Shown one piece after another: positions 6,524 through 13,711 of a stretch of DNA of 17,142 nucleotides. Positions within the stretch are counted from its first letter, which is position 1. Each line of letters starts with the position of its first letter. Both the position numbers and the translations under genes were made by a program. The stretch lies in NCBI GenBank assembly GCA_034189195.1, contig JAXHVI010000107.1:1-17142 (forward strand), written 5' to 3'. The stretch is from Desulfosudis sp034189195 (lineage in GTDB: Bacteria > Desulfobacterota > Desulfobacteria > Desulfobacterales > Desulfosudaceae). The notes below the pieces were generated by a model. The model did not search any database and was not told the DNA's origin. It was given only the letters and a program-made list of their open reading frames with translations.

Positions 6524-7461
6524 GCAAATTGACGGTTGCATTGATCTGCGGCGGTGTCTCTTCGGAGCGGGAAGTGTCCCTGGCCGGGGGAAAGATGATT
6601 CAGGCGGCCCTGGACCCGGCCCGGTACCGCGTGCTTCAATATGACTCCAGAACCGATCTGGCCCGGCTGGTGCAGGATGCGCCGGGCATTGACACCGCCT
6701 TTGTCAACCTGCACGGCGTGCATGGAGAAGACGGCACCATACAGGGGCTCCTGGATTTGCTGGGTGTCCCCTACCAGTGTTCCGGCGTACTGGGCAGCGC
6801 CCTTGCCATGAACAAGCTGGCGGCCAAGCGGGTTTATCAACAGGCCGGCCTGCCGGTGCCGCCCTACCGGGTGGTCTCTGAAAACCGGAACGCCGGCCGG
6901 TCCTTTCTTGACGCCCATGCCGACGCCCTGGGGCTGCCCCTTGTGGTCAAGCCCGCCTGCGGCGGTTCGAGCATCGGCATGTCCATTGTGAAACAGGTTT
7001 CAGAACTGGCCCCTGCCGTGGACAAGGCCCTGACCCATGGGCCGGATGTGCTGCTGGAGGCCTATATTCAGGGCCGGGAACTCACCGGCGGCGTGATCGG
7101 CAATGACGCGCCCGAGCCCTTGCCGGTGGTGGAAATCATTCCCGGCGAGGGGCATGGTTTTTTTGATTACGAGGCCAAATACACGCCCGGCGCCACTTCG
7201 GAGATATGCCCGGCCCCTGTGCCCGAGGACCTTTCCGCCAGGGTGCGGGACTACGCGTGCCGGGCCCACAGTGCTTTGTTCTGCAAAGGCTACAGCCGGA
7301 CCGACATGATCGCCACCGACACGGACCTGTTTGTTCTTGAAACCAACACCATTCCGGGTATGGGTCCCACCAGCCTGCTGCCCCTGGCGGCAAAAGCGGC
7401 GGGCATGGCTTTCGGTGATCTGCTGGACCGGCTGATCCGCCTGAGCCTGGAAAAGCGCTGA
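6520..7461 (+). CDS. ddl: D-alanine--D-alanine ligase
   Basis: This 313-residue ATP-grasp enzyme joins two D-alanines for peptidoglycan precursors in the cytoplasm. Visible motifs are the N-terminal C-G-G-V-S-S-E-R-E-V-S (residues 10-20, with the substrate Glu16), H-G-V-H-G-E-D-G, the ATP-grasp V-K-P-A-C-G-G-S-S-I-G, R-E-L-T-G-G-V, F-F-D-Y-E-A-K-Y, Y-S-R-T-D-M, and the metal-binding E-T-N-T-I-P-G-M-G near the C-terminus. The K-Y pair after E-A matches Lys215/Tyr216 of E. coli DdlB, as expected for D-Ala-D-Ala rather than D-Ala-D-Lac synthesis. The ATG lies in an ATGA overlap with the DUF1992 gene, with AGGCGG just upstream. A 76-base gap to purD-purE contains a GTCCGG...CCGGAC hairpin. Confidence 0.95.
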   Translation: MSKLTVALICGGVSSEREVSLAGGKMIQAALDPARYRVLQYDSRTDLARLVQDAPGIDTAFVNLHGVHGEDGTIQGLLDLLGVPYQCSGVLGSALAMNKLAAKRVYQQAGLPVPPYRVVSENRNAGRSFLDAHADALGLPLVVKPACGGSSIGMSIVKQVSELAPAVDKALTHGPDVLLEAYIQGRELTGGVIGNDAPEPLPVVEIIPGEGHGFFDYEAKYTPGATSEICPAPVPEDLSARVRDYACRAHSALFCKGYSRTDMIATDTDLFVLETNTIPGMGPTSLLPLAAKAAGMAFGDLLDRLIRLSLEKR

Positions 7462-7480
7462 TCCGAACATATCATGAGTC

Positions 7481-7500
7481 GTCCGGGGGCGTTTCCGGAC
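7481..7500. repeat. Short perfect inverted repeat between ddl and purD-purE
   Basis: GTCCGG (7481-7486) and CCGGAC (7495-7500) flank an 8-base loop, GGGCGTTT. No T-run follows, so it is at best a weak terminator or an mRNA-stabilising hairpin between two genes of one operon. Confidence 0.4.
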
Positions 7501-7537
7501 AGACACGCATATTTGAATCAAAAAAAGGAGACCCATC

Positions 7538-9313
7538 ATGAAGGTCCTGGTGATCGGCAGCGGCGGCCGGGAACACGCTCTGGTCTGGAAAATCGTCCAG
7601 AGTCCCAAAGTAGACAAGATTTTCTGCGCTCCCGGCAACGCCGGCATCGCCCCATTGGCGGCGTGTGTGCCCATCAGGGCGGATGACGTGGACGGGCTGC
7701 TGGAGTTTGCCGCCGAAGAGCAGATCGACCTGACCGTTGTCGGCCCCGAGGCCCCTCTGTCCCTTGGCATTGTGGACCGGTTTGAGGCGGCGGGCCTGAA
7801 GATTTTCGGGGCCGGCCGGGACGCGGCCCGGCTGGAGACCAGCAAGGGCTACGCCAAGGAGATCCTGCTCAAGTACAACATTCCCACGGCCAGGGGGCGT
7901 TGTTTTGATGATTATGACGAGGCCCTGGCCTACCTGAAGGAACTGGGCGGCGCCGTGGTGGTAAAGGCCGATGGTCTGGCCGCGGGCAAGGGCGTCTTTG
8001 TGTGCGGCAGTGAAAAGCAGGCGGCGGATGCCGTCAGGCAGATCATGAAGGACCGGCTTTTCGGGGACGCCGGTGACCGGGTGGTGATAGAAGAACGCCT
8101 CGAGGGAGAGGAAGCCTCTTTTATCGCGCTTACCGACGGGGAAACCGTGCTTCCGATGCCCTGTTCCCAGGACCACAAGGCCTTGGGTGACGGCGACACC
8201 GGTCCCAATACCGGCGGCATGGGCGCCTATTCCCCGGCGCCGGTGGTGGATGAATACCTTCACAGAAAGATCATGGAAACCGTCATGGTGGCCACGGTCA
8301 AGGCCATGGCCGCCGAGGGGATTCGCTACAGGGGAGTGCTCTATGCCGGGCTGATGATCTCCGGCGGCAACGTCCGCGTGCTGGAGTTCAACGCCCGTTT
8401 CGGCGATCCCGAGGCCCAGCCCCTGCTCATGCGCGTGAAAAATGACATCGTTCCTGTATTGGAGGCGGTGTGTGAAAACCGGCTTCATGAGCATACCCTG
8501 GAAATCGATGACCGGGCCGCGGTCTGCGTGGTCATGGCATCCGGCGGGTATCCCGGCGCCTATAAAAAAGGCATGGTCATTTCCGGGCTGTCCAACGTCA
8601 ACCGCATGAAGGACGTGGTGGCCTTTCATGCCGGCACCCGGGCCAAAGGCAAAAAGGTGGTCACCGACGGGGGACGGGTCCTGGGTGTCACCGCCCTGGG
8701 CAAAACAGTGGAGGACGCCATTCGGCGGGCCTACGAGGCAGTGTCAAAAATCTCCTGGGAAGGGGCTTACCACCGGAATGACATCGGCCACAAGGCCCTT
8801 AAGCGGCTGGTGGAAAAGCCCAGGGTTTCCATTCTCATGGGCAGCGACTCAGACCTGAAAATCATGGAGGAGGCGGCCGGTGTGCTTCAGAAATTCGGGG
8901 TGGCCTACGAGATGACCGTGGCGTCGGCTCACCGGGCCCCGGCCCGGGTGGAAAAGATCGTATCCACGGCCAGAGAGCGCGGCATTCAGGTGTTTATCGC
9001 CGGTGCCGGCATGGCGGCCCATCTGGCCGGCGTGATTGCTTCTCACACCACCCTGCCGGTGATCGGCGTTCCCATTGATGCTTCTTCCTTGAACGGCCTG
9101 GACGCGCTGCTGTCAACGGTCCAGATGCCGCCGGGGGTGCCGGTGGCAACCGTGGCCGTGGGCAAGGCCGGCGCAAAAAACGCCGGTTTCCTGGCCATTC
9201 AGATTATGGCGGTGTCAGACGAGACTTTGGCGGCGGCACTGTCGGCCCACAAGAAGGACATGGCGGCCGATGTTGAAAAAAAGGCCCAACAGCTTGGCCG
9301 ATTACAGGCATAA
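7538..9313 (+). CDS. purD-purE: PurD-PurE fusion: GAR synthetase joined to N5-CAIR mutase
   Basis: One 591-residue frame holds two complete enzymes of de novo purine synthesis. Residues 1-424 are PurD (phosphoribosylamine-glycine ligase): G-S-G-G-R-E-H-A-L at 7-15, the ATP-grasp K-A-D-G-L-A-A-G-K-G, D-H-K-A-L-G-D-G-D-T-G at 212-222, and L-E-F-N-A-R-F-G-D-P-E. Residues 425-591 are a class I PurE: G-S-D-S-D at 435-439, S-A-H-R-A-P at 463-468 with the catalytic-type His465, A-G-A-G-M-A-A-H-L, and L-L-S-T-V-Q-M-P-P-G. There is almost no linker: the PurD end G-H-K-A-L-K-R is followed by L-V-E-K-P and the first PurE strand. The GTG at 8810 (codon 425) could allow separate translation of PurE, but no strong site precedes it. 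AAGGAG lies 7 bases before the main ATG. No purK is in the window. Confidence 0.93.
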   Translation: MKVLVIGSGGREHALVWKIVQSPKVDKIFCAPGNAGIAPLAACVPIRADDVDGLLEFAAEEQIDLTVVGPEAPLSLGIVDRFEAAGLKIFGAGRDAARLETSKGYAKEILLKYNIPTARGRCFDDYDEALAYLKELGGAVVVKADGLAAGKGVFVCGSEKQAADAVRQIMKDRLFGDAGDRVVIEERLEGEEASFIALTDGETVLPMPCSQDHKALGDGDTGPNTGGMGAYSPAPVVDEYLHRKIMETVMVATVKAMAAEGIRYRGVLYAGLMISGGNVRVLEFNARFGDPEAQPLLMRVKNDIVPVLEAVCENRLHEHTLEIDDRAAVCVVMASGGYPGAYKKGMVISGLSNVNRMKDVVAFHAGTRAKGKKVVTDGGRVLGVTALGKTVEDAIRRAYEAVSKISWEGAYHRNDIGHKALKRLVEKPRVSILMGSDSDLKIMEEAAGVLQKFGVAYEMTVASAHRAPARVEKIVSTARERGIQVFIAGAGMAAHLAGVIASHTTLPVIGVPIDASSLNGLDALLSTVQMPPGVPVATVAVGKAGAKNAGFLAIQIMAVSDETLAAALSAHKKDMAADVEKKAQQLGRLQA

Positions 9314-9947
9314 CATTCAGCCGGTTGACCCGGTTCAGCCCGATTCGGCCCTGATCGACCGGGCCTGTGGCCTGCTGAATGCCGGCGGTGTGTTGGTTTT
9401 TCCAACGGTCACGCTTTACGGCCTGGCCGCTGATGCCTGGAACCGGTCCGCTGTGGAAAAGGTGCGGCAGATCAAGGGCCGTCCGGATGACAAGCCCATT
9501 TTAATCCTCATTCCGGACGCCGCTGCGGCAGCCGGACTGGTGACAACTGTGCCGGCCGGGGCCGAACAGCTCATGGACCGGTTCTGGCCGGGAAACGTGA
9601 CCCTGGTGTTTGAAGCATCAGCCAGGGTGCCGTCTCACCTGATCTCCCCGTCCGGCACCATCGGTCTGCGCGTTCCCTCTCATCCTGTTGCTCATTCCCT
9701 GGTGGTCCGGCTGGGCCGGCCTGTTACCGGCACCAGCGCCAACCAGTCCGGTCGCCCGGCGTGCGGCCGCGTAGCAGACCTGGATGTCGACATTGTACGG
9801 CTTGCGGACATGGTGCTGGATGCCGGCGTCCTTGGCGGCGGGGTGGGTTCCACCGTGGTGGACGTGACAATGAATCCGCCGAAGGTGCTTCGGGAGGGCA
9901 CGGTCCGGGCCGTCGATATTCTGAAGACCGCGGGTGCGGGCAGGTAA
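9270..9947 (+). CDS. Sua5/YrdC/YciO family L-threonylcarbamoyladenylate synthase
   Basis: The 225-residue protein matches the YrdC-like fold. It has V-F-P-T-V-T-L-Y-G-L-A-A-D-A near the N-terminus (usual form P-T-D/E-T-x-Y-G-L), K-G-R-P-D-D-K-P-I for ATP and bicarbonate binding, T-G-T-S-A-N-Q-S-G, and the closing G-S-T-V-V-D-V-T and V-L-R-E-G. The enzyme makes threonylcarbamoyl-AMP from threonine, bicarbonate and ATP for the universal t6A37 modification of ANN-decoding tRNAs. A YciO-type paralogue with another role cannot be excluded. The ATG at 9270 overlaps the end of purD-purE by 44 bases and has AAGGA 11 bases upstream; TTG 9294 is an alternative. The overlap implies one operon with purD-purE. 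Confidence 0.85.
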   Translation: MLKKRPNSLADYRHNIQPVDPVQPDSALIDRACGLLNAGGVLVFPTVTLYGLAADAWNRSAVEKVRQIKGRPDDKPILILIPDAAAAAGLVTTVPAGAEQLMDRFWPGNVTLVFEASARVPSHLISPSGTIGLRVPSHPVAHSLVVRLGRPVTGTSANQSGRPACGRVADLDVDIVRLADMVLDAGVLGGGVGSTVVDVTMNPPKVLREGTVRAVDILKTAGAGR

Positions 9948-9964
9948 AACCGGTCCCCGGCGTA

Positions 9965-9993
9965 TTGACAAGGGGGGTGTAATCTCATATAAG
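9965..9993 (+). promoter_or_regulatory. Promoter of tRNA-Leu
   Basis: A perfect TTGACA (9965-9970), a 17-base spacer and TATAAG (9988-9993, five of six matches) form the best sigma70-type promoter in the window. Transcription would start near 10000, five bases before the mature tRNA 5' end. Confidence 0.8.
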
Positions 9994-10004
9994 TTCTGCC
10001 TGAC

Positions 10005-10091
10005 GCCGGAGTGGTGAAACTGGTAGACGCAGAGGACTCAAAATCCTCCGGGGGCAACTCCGTGTCGGTTCGATTCCGACCTCCGGCACCA
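10005..10091 (+). tRNA. tRNA-Leu (anticodon CAA)
   Basis: GCCGGAG (10005-10011) pairs with CTCCGGC (10081-10087), with discriminator A and an encoded CCA to 10091. The anticodon stem GAGGA/TCCTC encloses CTCAAAA with CAA at 10039-10041. A long variable arm (around 10049-10063) makes this a class II tRNA, as expected for Leu. The T arm has GGTTCGATTCC. It has its own promoter upstream and a terminator 10 bases downstream. Confidence 0.96.
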
Positions 10092-10101
10092 GATAACATA
10101 A

Positions 10102-10134
10102 GGGGGCGGCGCATGTTTCGGCCGGCCCCTTTTT
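10102..10134 (+). terminator. Rho-independent terminator of tRNA-Leu
   Basis: GGGGGCGGC (10102-10110) pairs with GCCGGCCCC (10121-10129) at eight of nine positions around GCATGTTTCG, followed by TTTTT (10130-10134). It ends 17 bases before the start of the next gene. Confidence 0.85.
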
Positions 10135-10151
10135 AATGAAAAAAGAAGACC

Positions 10152-11060
10152 ATGATCGACCACCCCCGCATACACCGTATCGCCGACCATCTCTATCTGG
10201 TCCGTGCACCGGCCAGGGGCCGGTTCCCCTTTTGTCACGGGTTTCTGTTTCGCGACGGGGGCCAGACAATGATGATAGACGCCGGTCTGGGGCCGGAGCT
10301 GACTCAGGAGATTGACCGGTTGTGCCGCATCGACATTCTGGTGATTTCCCATTCCCATCCGGACCATATTCTAAACTGGCATCTGCTGGAAGACAGGACG
10401 CTGCTGTTGCCCCGGCAGACACCGGACTCGGTGACCGACCTTGACCGCCTGGGGGTGCGTTACACCGGCACACCGGAGCGGGGGGCTCACTGGGTCAATG
10501 CCATCGGCAGGCCCCTGGGGCTGCGGCCGTTTCGCAAACCGGACGGCCGGTTTGACAACGGCCACATATTTGCCCTGGGGACGGCCCGCATCGAGGCCAT
10601 TCACGCGCCGGGCCACCTGGACGATCACTATTGCTTTTTTGATCACGGGTCCGGCACCCTGATCACCACAGACATCGATTTTTCCAGCTTCGGCCCCTGG
10701 TACGGCAACCCGGAAGGCGCCATAAAACCTTTTCAGGAAAGCATTCGGCGGCTGATGGCGATTCCCTACCGGCGGGTCTGCGCCTCCCACCGGCTGCCCC
10801 ACGAAGGCGACGCCACCTCCCTGTTTCAGCGGTTTCTGGACGGCTTTGACCGGCAGCAACAGGAGGTGCTCGCGTGTTTGGGAAAAGAGGGAAAGACCCT
10901 TGAGAAAATGGTGGCGGATTCGCCCTTTTACAAAAACCGGTTCGTGGACCGGGTGATTCAGAACACATTTGAAGAGCAGATGATCGCTAAACTCCTGGCC
11001 CTGCTGAAAGAGGAGGGAAAGGTGATACAGGACCACGGACGGTTTGTTCCGGTGGCGTAG
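10152..11060 (+). CDS. Metallo-beta-lactamase-fold hydrolase
   Basis: This 302-residue protein has the di-metal site of the fold: H-S-H-P-D-H at 67-72 (the HxHxDH motif), H-A-P-G-H with His155, T-T-D-I-D with a bridging Asp near 174-176, and C-A-S-H with His213. The preceding M-M-I-D-A-G-L-G turn is also typical. The C-terminal 80 residues are charged and helical, perhaps a lid or dimerisation region. The substrate is unknown: glyoxalase II-like thioesterase, lactonase and other hydrolase activities all use this scaffold. No signal peptide is seen, so it is probably cytoplasmic. The ATG has only a loose AAGAAGA upstream. The gap from the tRNA-Leu terminator is too short for a promoter, so expression may depend on read-through from the tRNA promoter. 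Confidence 0.85.
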   Translation: MIDHPRIHRIADHLYLVRAPARGRFPFCHGFLFRDGGQTMMIDAGLGPELTQEIDRLCRIDILVISHSHPDHILNWHLLEDRTLLLPRQTPDSVTDLDRLGVRYTGTPERGAHWVNAIGRPLGLRPFRKPDGRFDNGHIFALGTARIEAIHAPGHLDDHYCFFDHGSGTLITTDIDFSSFGPWYGNPEGAIKPFQESIRRLMAIPYRRVCASHRLPHEGDATSLFQRFLDGFDRQQQEVLACLGKEGKTLEKMVADSPFYKNRFVDRVIQNTFEEQMIAKLLALLKEEGKVIQDHGRFVPVA

Positions 11061-11072
11061 CCGTCCGGTTTT
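11036..11072 (+). terminator. Possible terminator spanning the stop codon of the hydrolase gene
   Basis: CGGACGG (11036-11042) pairs perfectly with CCGTCCG (11061-11067) around an 18-base loop that includes the TAG stop, followed by G and TTTT (11069-11072). The large loop and short T-run make it a weaker candidate than the tRNA terminators. Confidence 0.4.
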
Positions 11073-11205
11073 GTGTTCCAGGCAGAAATCTGAATAATTG
11101 AGTTGAGGAGCAGGGACGGAAAATGGTAAGGTGTCAGGCCTGTATGTTTTGAAAGGATAATTTCGTTTTGTTTTTGATTTACACGTTATATGTTCAGGCC
11201 GCCCC

Positions 11206-12438
11206 ATGGAGACGATGACCACCGGGGACAAAAAGATATTTGCCGCTATTTTTGTCTCCATATTCGGCGCGGTCATGGGCGTGGGCATTGTGGTTCCGCT
11301 GCTGCCGGTCTATGCTCAGAATCTGGGGGCCAGCGGTTTTTACATCGGCCTTATTTTTGCCGCGTTTTCCCTGTCCCGCACCTTTCTGCTGCCCCTGTTC
11401 GGTTCCCTGTCCGACCGGACCGGGCGCAAGCCTTACATCACCATCGGGCTCTTTGGTTATGCCCTGGTTTCCGTGGCCTTCATCTATTCGGATACAGTGG
11501 GCGGGCTGATCGGGCTGCGATTCCTGCAGGGAATCGCATCGGCCATGATCATGCCGGTGGCCCATGCCTATATCGGCGACATCACGCCGAAAAACAGGGA
11601 AGGGTTTACCATGGGGCTTTTCAACCTTTCCATGTTTACCAGCCTGAGCATCGGCCCCCTGCTGGGCGGTGTCATAAACGACCTGGCCGGCCTGGACGCG
11701 GCCTTTGCCGGCATGGGAGTGCTCTCCCTGGCGGCGTGTCTGGCAAGCCTTTTTCTGCTGCCCCCGGTGCGGAAGGAACACGTCATGACCCGGGGCAGCG
11801 TTCCGGTGAAATGGTCCCTGCTGCTGACGGACCGTTTTTTATACGGTCTTTTCTGTCTGCGGTTTGTGTATGTGTTCTGCATCGGCACCATCTGGTGTTT
11901 TCTGCCGGTGTTTGCCAGCCGCATCGGCCTGTCCAGCTCCCGGATAGGGGTGCTGATCATGCTGGGGGTTTTTGTCAGCGGGCTTTTGCAGATGCCCATG
12001 GGCATGCTGGCCGACCGGACGAACCAGAAAAGAATGGCGATCTGCGGCGGCCTGATGACGGCGGGCGCCATGGTGGTCTATACCTGGGCCGTTGGTTTCT
12101 GGGGACTGTTTGCCGCCAGCGTTGCCTTCGGCATCAGCGGCGGCGTGGCCATGCCGCCCCTGATGGCCATGGCCGTGGTCAAGGGTGGAGAGACAAGGGC
12201 CATGGGATCGGTTATGTCCCTTCTCACCGTTGCCCACAGCATGGGCATGCTGTTCGGCGCCGCCATCGGCGGTGTGGCCATGGACTTTTTCTCCCTTCGC
12301 CAGGCGTTCCCCTTTGCCGGCCTGATCATGGTGGCGGGGGTTGTTATTTTTGCGGTTTGTACATATAGTAAGCGGTGCGATGTGGACGCGGACACTCCGT
12401 CCGTGGTTCGTATAACAGGGCCTCACGACGGTATCTGA
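11206..12438 (+). CDS. MFS transporter, DHA1-like (drug/H+ antiporter type)
   Basis: The 410-residue protein is almost entirely hydrophobic, with a pattern consistent with 12 membrane helices in two halves. The MFS motif A reads G-S-L-S-D-R-T-G-R-K-P at residues 66-76, between helices 2 and 3. An equivalent G-M-L-A-D-R-T-N-Q-K-R stands between helices 8 and 9. G-I-V-V-P-L-L-P in helix 1 is usual for the DHA1 efflux group. The substrate cannot be predicted; drug or metabolite export is the family norm. The start is the ATG at 11206, with only a poor site upstream; ATG 11215 is an alternative. The preceding 145 bases end in an AT-rich stretch (11156-11192) that may hold a promoter, though no good -35/-10 pair was found. 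lptF follows after 97 bases. Confidence 0.88.
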   Translation: METMTTGDKKIFAAIFVSIFGAVMGVGIVVPLLPVYAQNLGASGFYIGLIFAAFSLSRTFLLPLFGSLSDRTGRKPYITIGLFGYALVSVAFIYSDTVGGLIGLRFLQGIASAMIMPVAHAYIGDITPKNREGFTMGLFNLSMFTSLSIGPLLGGVINDLAGLDAAFAGMGVLSLAACLASLFLLPPVRKEHVMTRGSVPVKWSLLLTDRFLYGLFCLRFVYVFCIGTIWCFLPVFASRIGLSSSRIGVLIMLGVFVSGLLQMPMGMLADRTNQKRMAICGGLMTAGAMVVYTWAVGFWGLFAASVAFGISGGVAMPPLMAMAVVKGGETRAMGSVMSLLTVAHSMGMLFGAAIGGVAMDFFSLRQAFPFAGLIMVAGVVIFAVCTYSKRCDVDADTPSVVRITGPHDGI

Positions 12439-12535
12439 GAAGAGCCGTTGCGCTTGTACCATGGAACGGCGACACCGGCCCGGTTCGGCAGCACCACCAC
12501 AACCGACAACTGTCCATGACAGGCGGCACGGACGA

Positions 12536-13711
12536 ATGAAACCCACAGCCATCGACAGATATATCATGGCCGAACTGGTGCCGGTTTTCGGTGTCAGCCT
12601 GGCCGTGTTTACCCTGGTTTTTCTGACCCACCAGCTTCTGGATATCACCAATTTCATCGTCAACTACGGGACCGGGCTCGGCGTGGTGATGCTGATGCTG
12701 GTCTATTCCACGCCTTATTTTCTTGTTTATGTAATTCCCATCTCCACCATGATGGCCGTGCTGCTGACCTTTTTGCGCATGTCCGGAGACAATGAGATCG
12801 TCGCTCTCAAATCGAGCGGCGTCAGCCTCTACCGGCTGTCCTGCCCGGTGATGGGGTTCTGTGTGGCGGCCTGCCTGCTGACCCTGCTGATGACCGTGTG
12901 GGGCCTGCCCAGGGGCAAGGTGGCCTTCAAACAGCTGGCCTACACGGTGGTCACGTCCAATCCCAACCTGGGGATTGAAGACCGCGAATTCAATACCCTG
13001 CTTGACGGCATCACCCTGTATGTCGGCCAGTTTGACAAGAAAAAGCGGGTGCTGTCGGACGTGTTCATTGAAGACCAGCGAAGTGCCGGCAAGCCGGTGA
13101 CCATCTGCGCGCCTTCCGGCATCCTTGACGTGGACATGGCCGGACAGATGGTCCGGCTCTCTCTTGCAGACGGCAGAATGTACCAGGTCGACCTGCGGGA
13201 TCGGTCGTCCCGGGTGATCCGGTTTGAGACCTATGATATCCAACTTGACCTGGAGCGTGCCGGACAGGTGGCTTCCACTGCCGCCAGAAGTGAAAACGAG
13301 ATGTCCCTTGCCGAGCTTGTCGACCATATTCAAAAGGCGGGTGCGGCGGGCCTTCCACGGGGATCGGCCCGTATGGAGCTTCACAAGAAGTTTTCCATTC
13401 CCTTTGCCTGCGTGGTGCTGGGGCTTCTTGCCGTACCCCTGGGGGTACAGGCCAGGGGACGGAAGACCTCCTCCGGCGTTGGCCTGGCCCTTGTTTTTTT
13501 TCTTCTTTACTACCTGGTGCTTTCCGGTGGTGAGATTCTGGGTGAGTCCGGCTTTCTTCACCCGGCCCTGGCCATGTGGCTGCCCGACATGGTGATGGGG
13601 GGGCTCGGACTTTTTCTTTATGCGGAAGCGGCAAAGGACCTGAACTTGAGGGCTTTTTTTGAGATGCTGCGAGTGCGCTTTCGGGCCGGTGCGCGGGGAG
13701 AGGCGGCATGA
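12536..13711 (+). CDS. lptF: LPS export permease LptF (YjgP/YjgQ family)
   Basis: The 391-residue inner-membrane protein has the YjgP/YjgQ plan: three N-terminal helices (about 8-120), a periplasmic beta-jellyroll-type domain (about 125-285) and three C-terminal helices. The cytoplasmic-loop motif D-N-E-I-V-A-L-K-S-S-G-V-S, which couples to the LptB ATPase, follows helix 2. With LptG and LptB it extracts LPS from the inner membrane and passes it to LptC/LptA. I chose the ATG at 12536 because the protein then starts K-P-T-A-I-D-R-Y, as usual for the family; an in-frame ATG at 12461 adds 25 Arg/Pro-rich residues. Only a weak purine site precedes it. Being first of the pair and overlapping lptG by ATGA makes LptF the better name, but F and G can be hard to tell apart. 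Confidence 0.88.
   Translation: MKPTAIDRYIMAELVPVFGVSLAVFTLVFLTHQLLDITNFIVNYGTGLGVVMLMLVYSTPYFLVYVIPISTMMAVLLTFLRMSGDNEIVALKSSGVSLYRLSCPVMGFCVAACLLTLLMTVWGLPRGKVAFKQLAYTVVTSNPNLGIEDREFNTLLDGITLYVGQFDKKKRVLSDVFIEDQRSAGKPVTICAPSGILDVDMAGQMVRLSLADGRMYQVDLRDRSSRVIRFETYDIQLDLERAGQVASTAARSENEMSLAELVDHIQKAGAAGLPRGSARMELHKKFSIPFACVVLGLLAVPLGVQARGRKTSSGVGLALVFFLLYYLVLSGGEILGESGFLHPALAMWLPDMVMGGLGLFLYAEAAKDLNLRAFFEMLRVRFRAGARGEAA

Noticed and set aside
7472..8629. 385-codon minus-strand open frame
   Set aside because: It is fully antisense to purD, whose motifs are all in place; its composition is His/Gly/Val-rich without any recognisable domain.
11190..12368. 392-codon plus-strand open frame overlapping the MFS gene
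   Set aside because: It is an alternative frame of the transporter; it reads as Arg/His/Gly-rich sequence, whereas the frame at 11206 gives membrane helices and MFS motifs.
12461..12535. 25-residue N-terminal extension of LptF
   Set aside because: The residues are Arg/Pro/His-rich and unlike the family; starting at 12536 gives the usual short cytoplasmic N-terminus before helix 1.
12344..13561. 405-codon minus-strand open frame
   Set aside because: It is antisense to lptF, His/Gln/Gly-rich, with no domain or ribosome-binding site.
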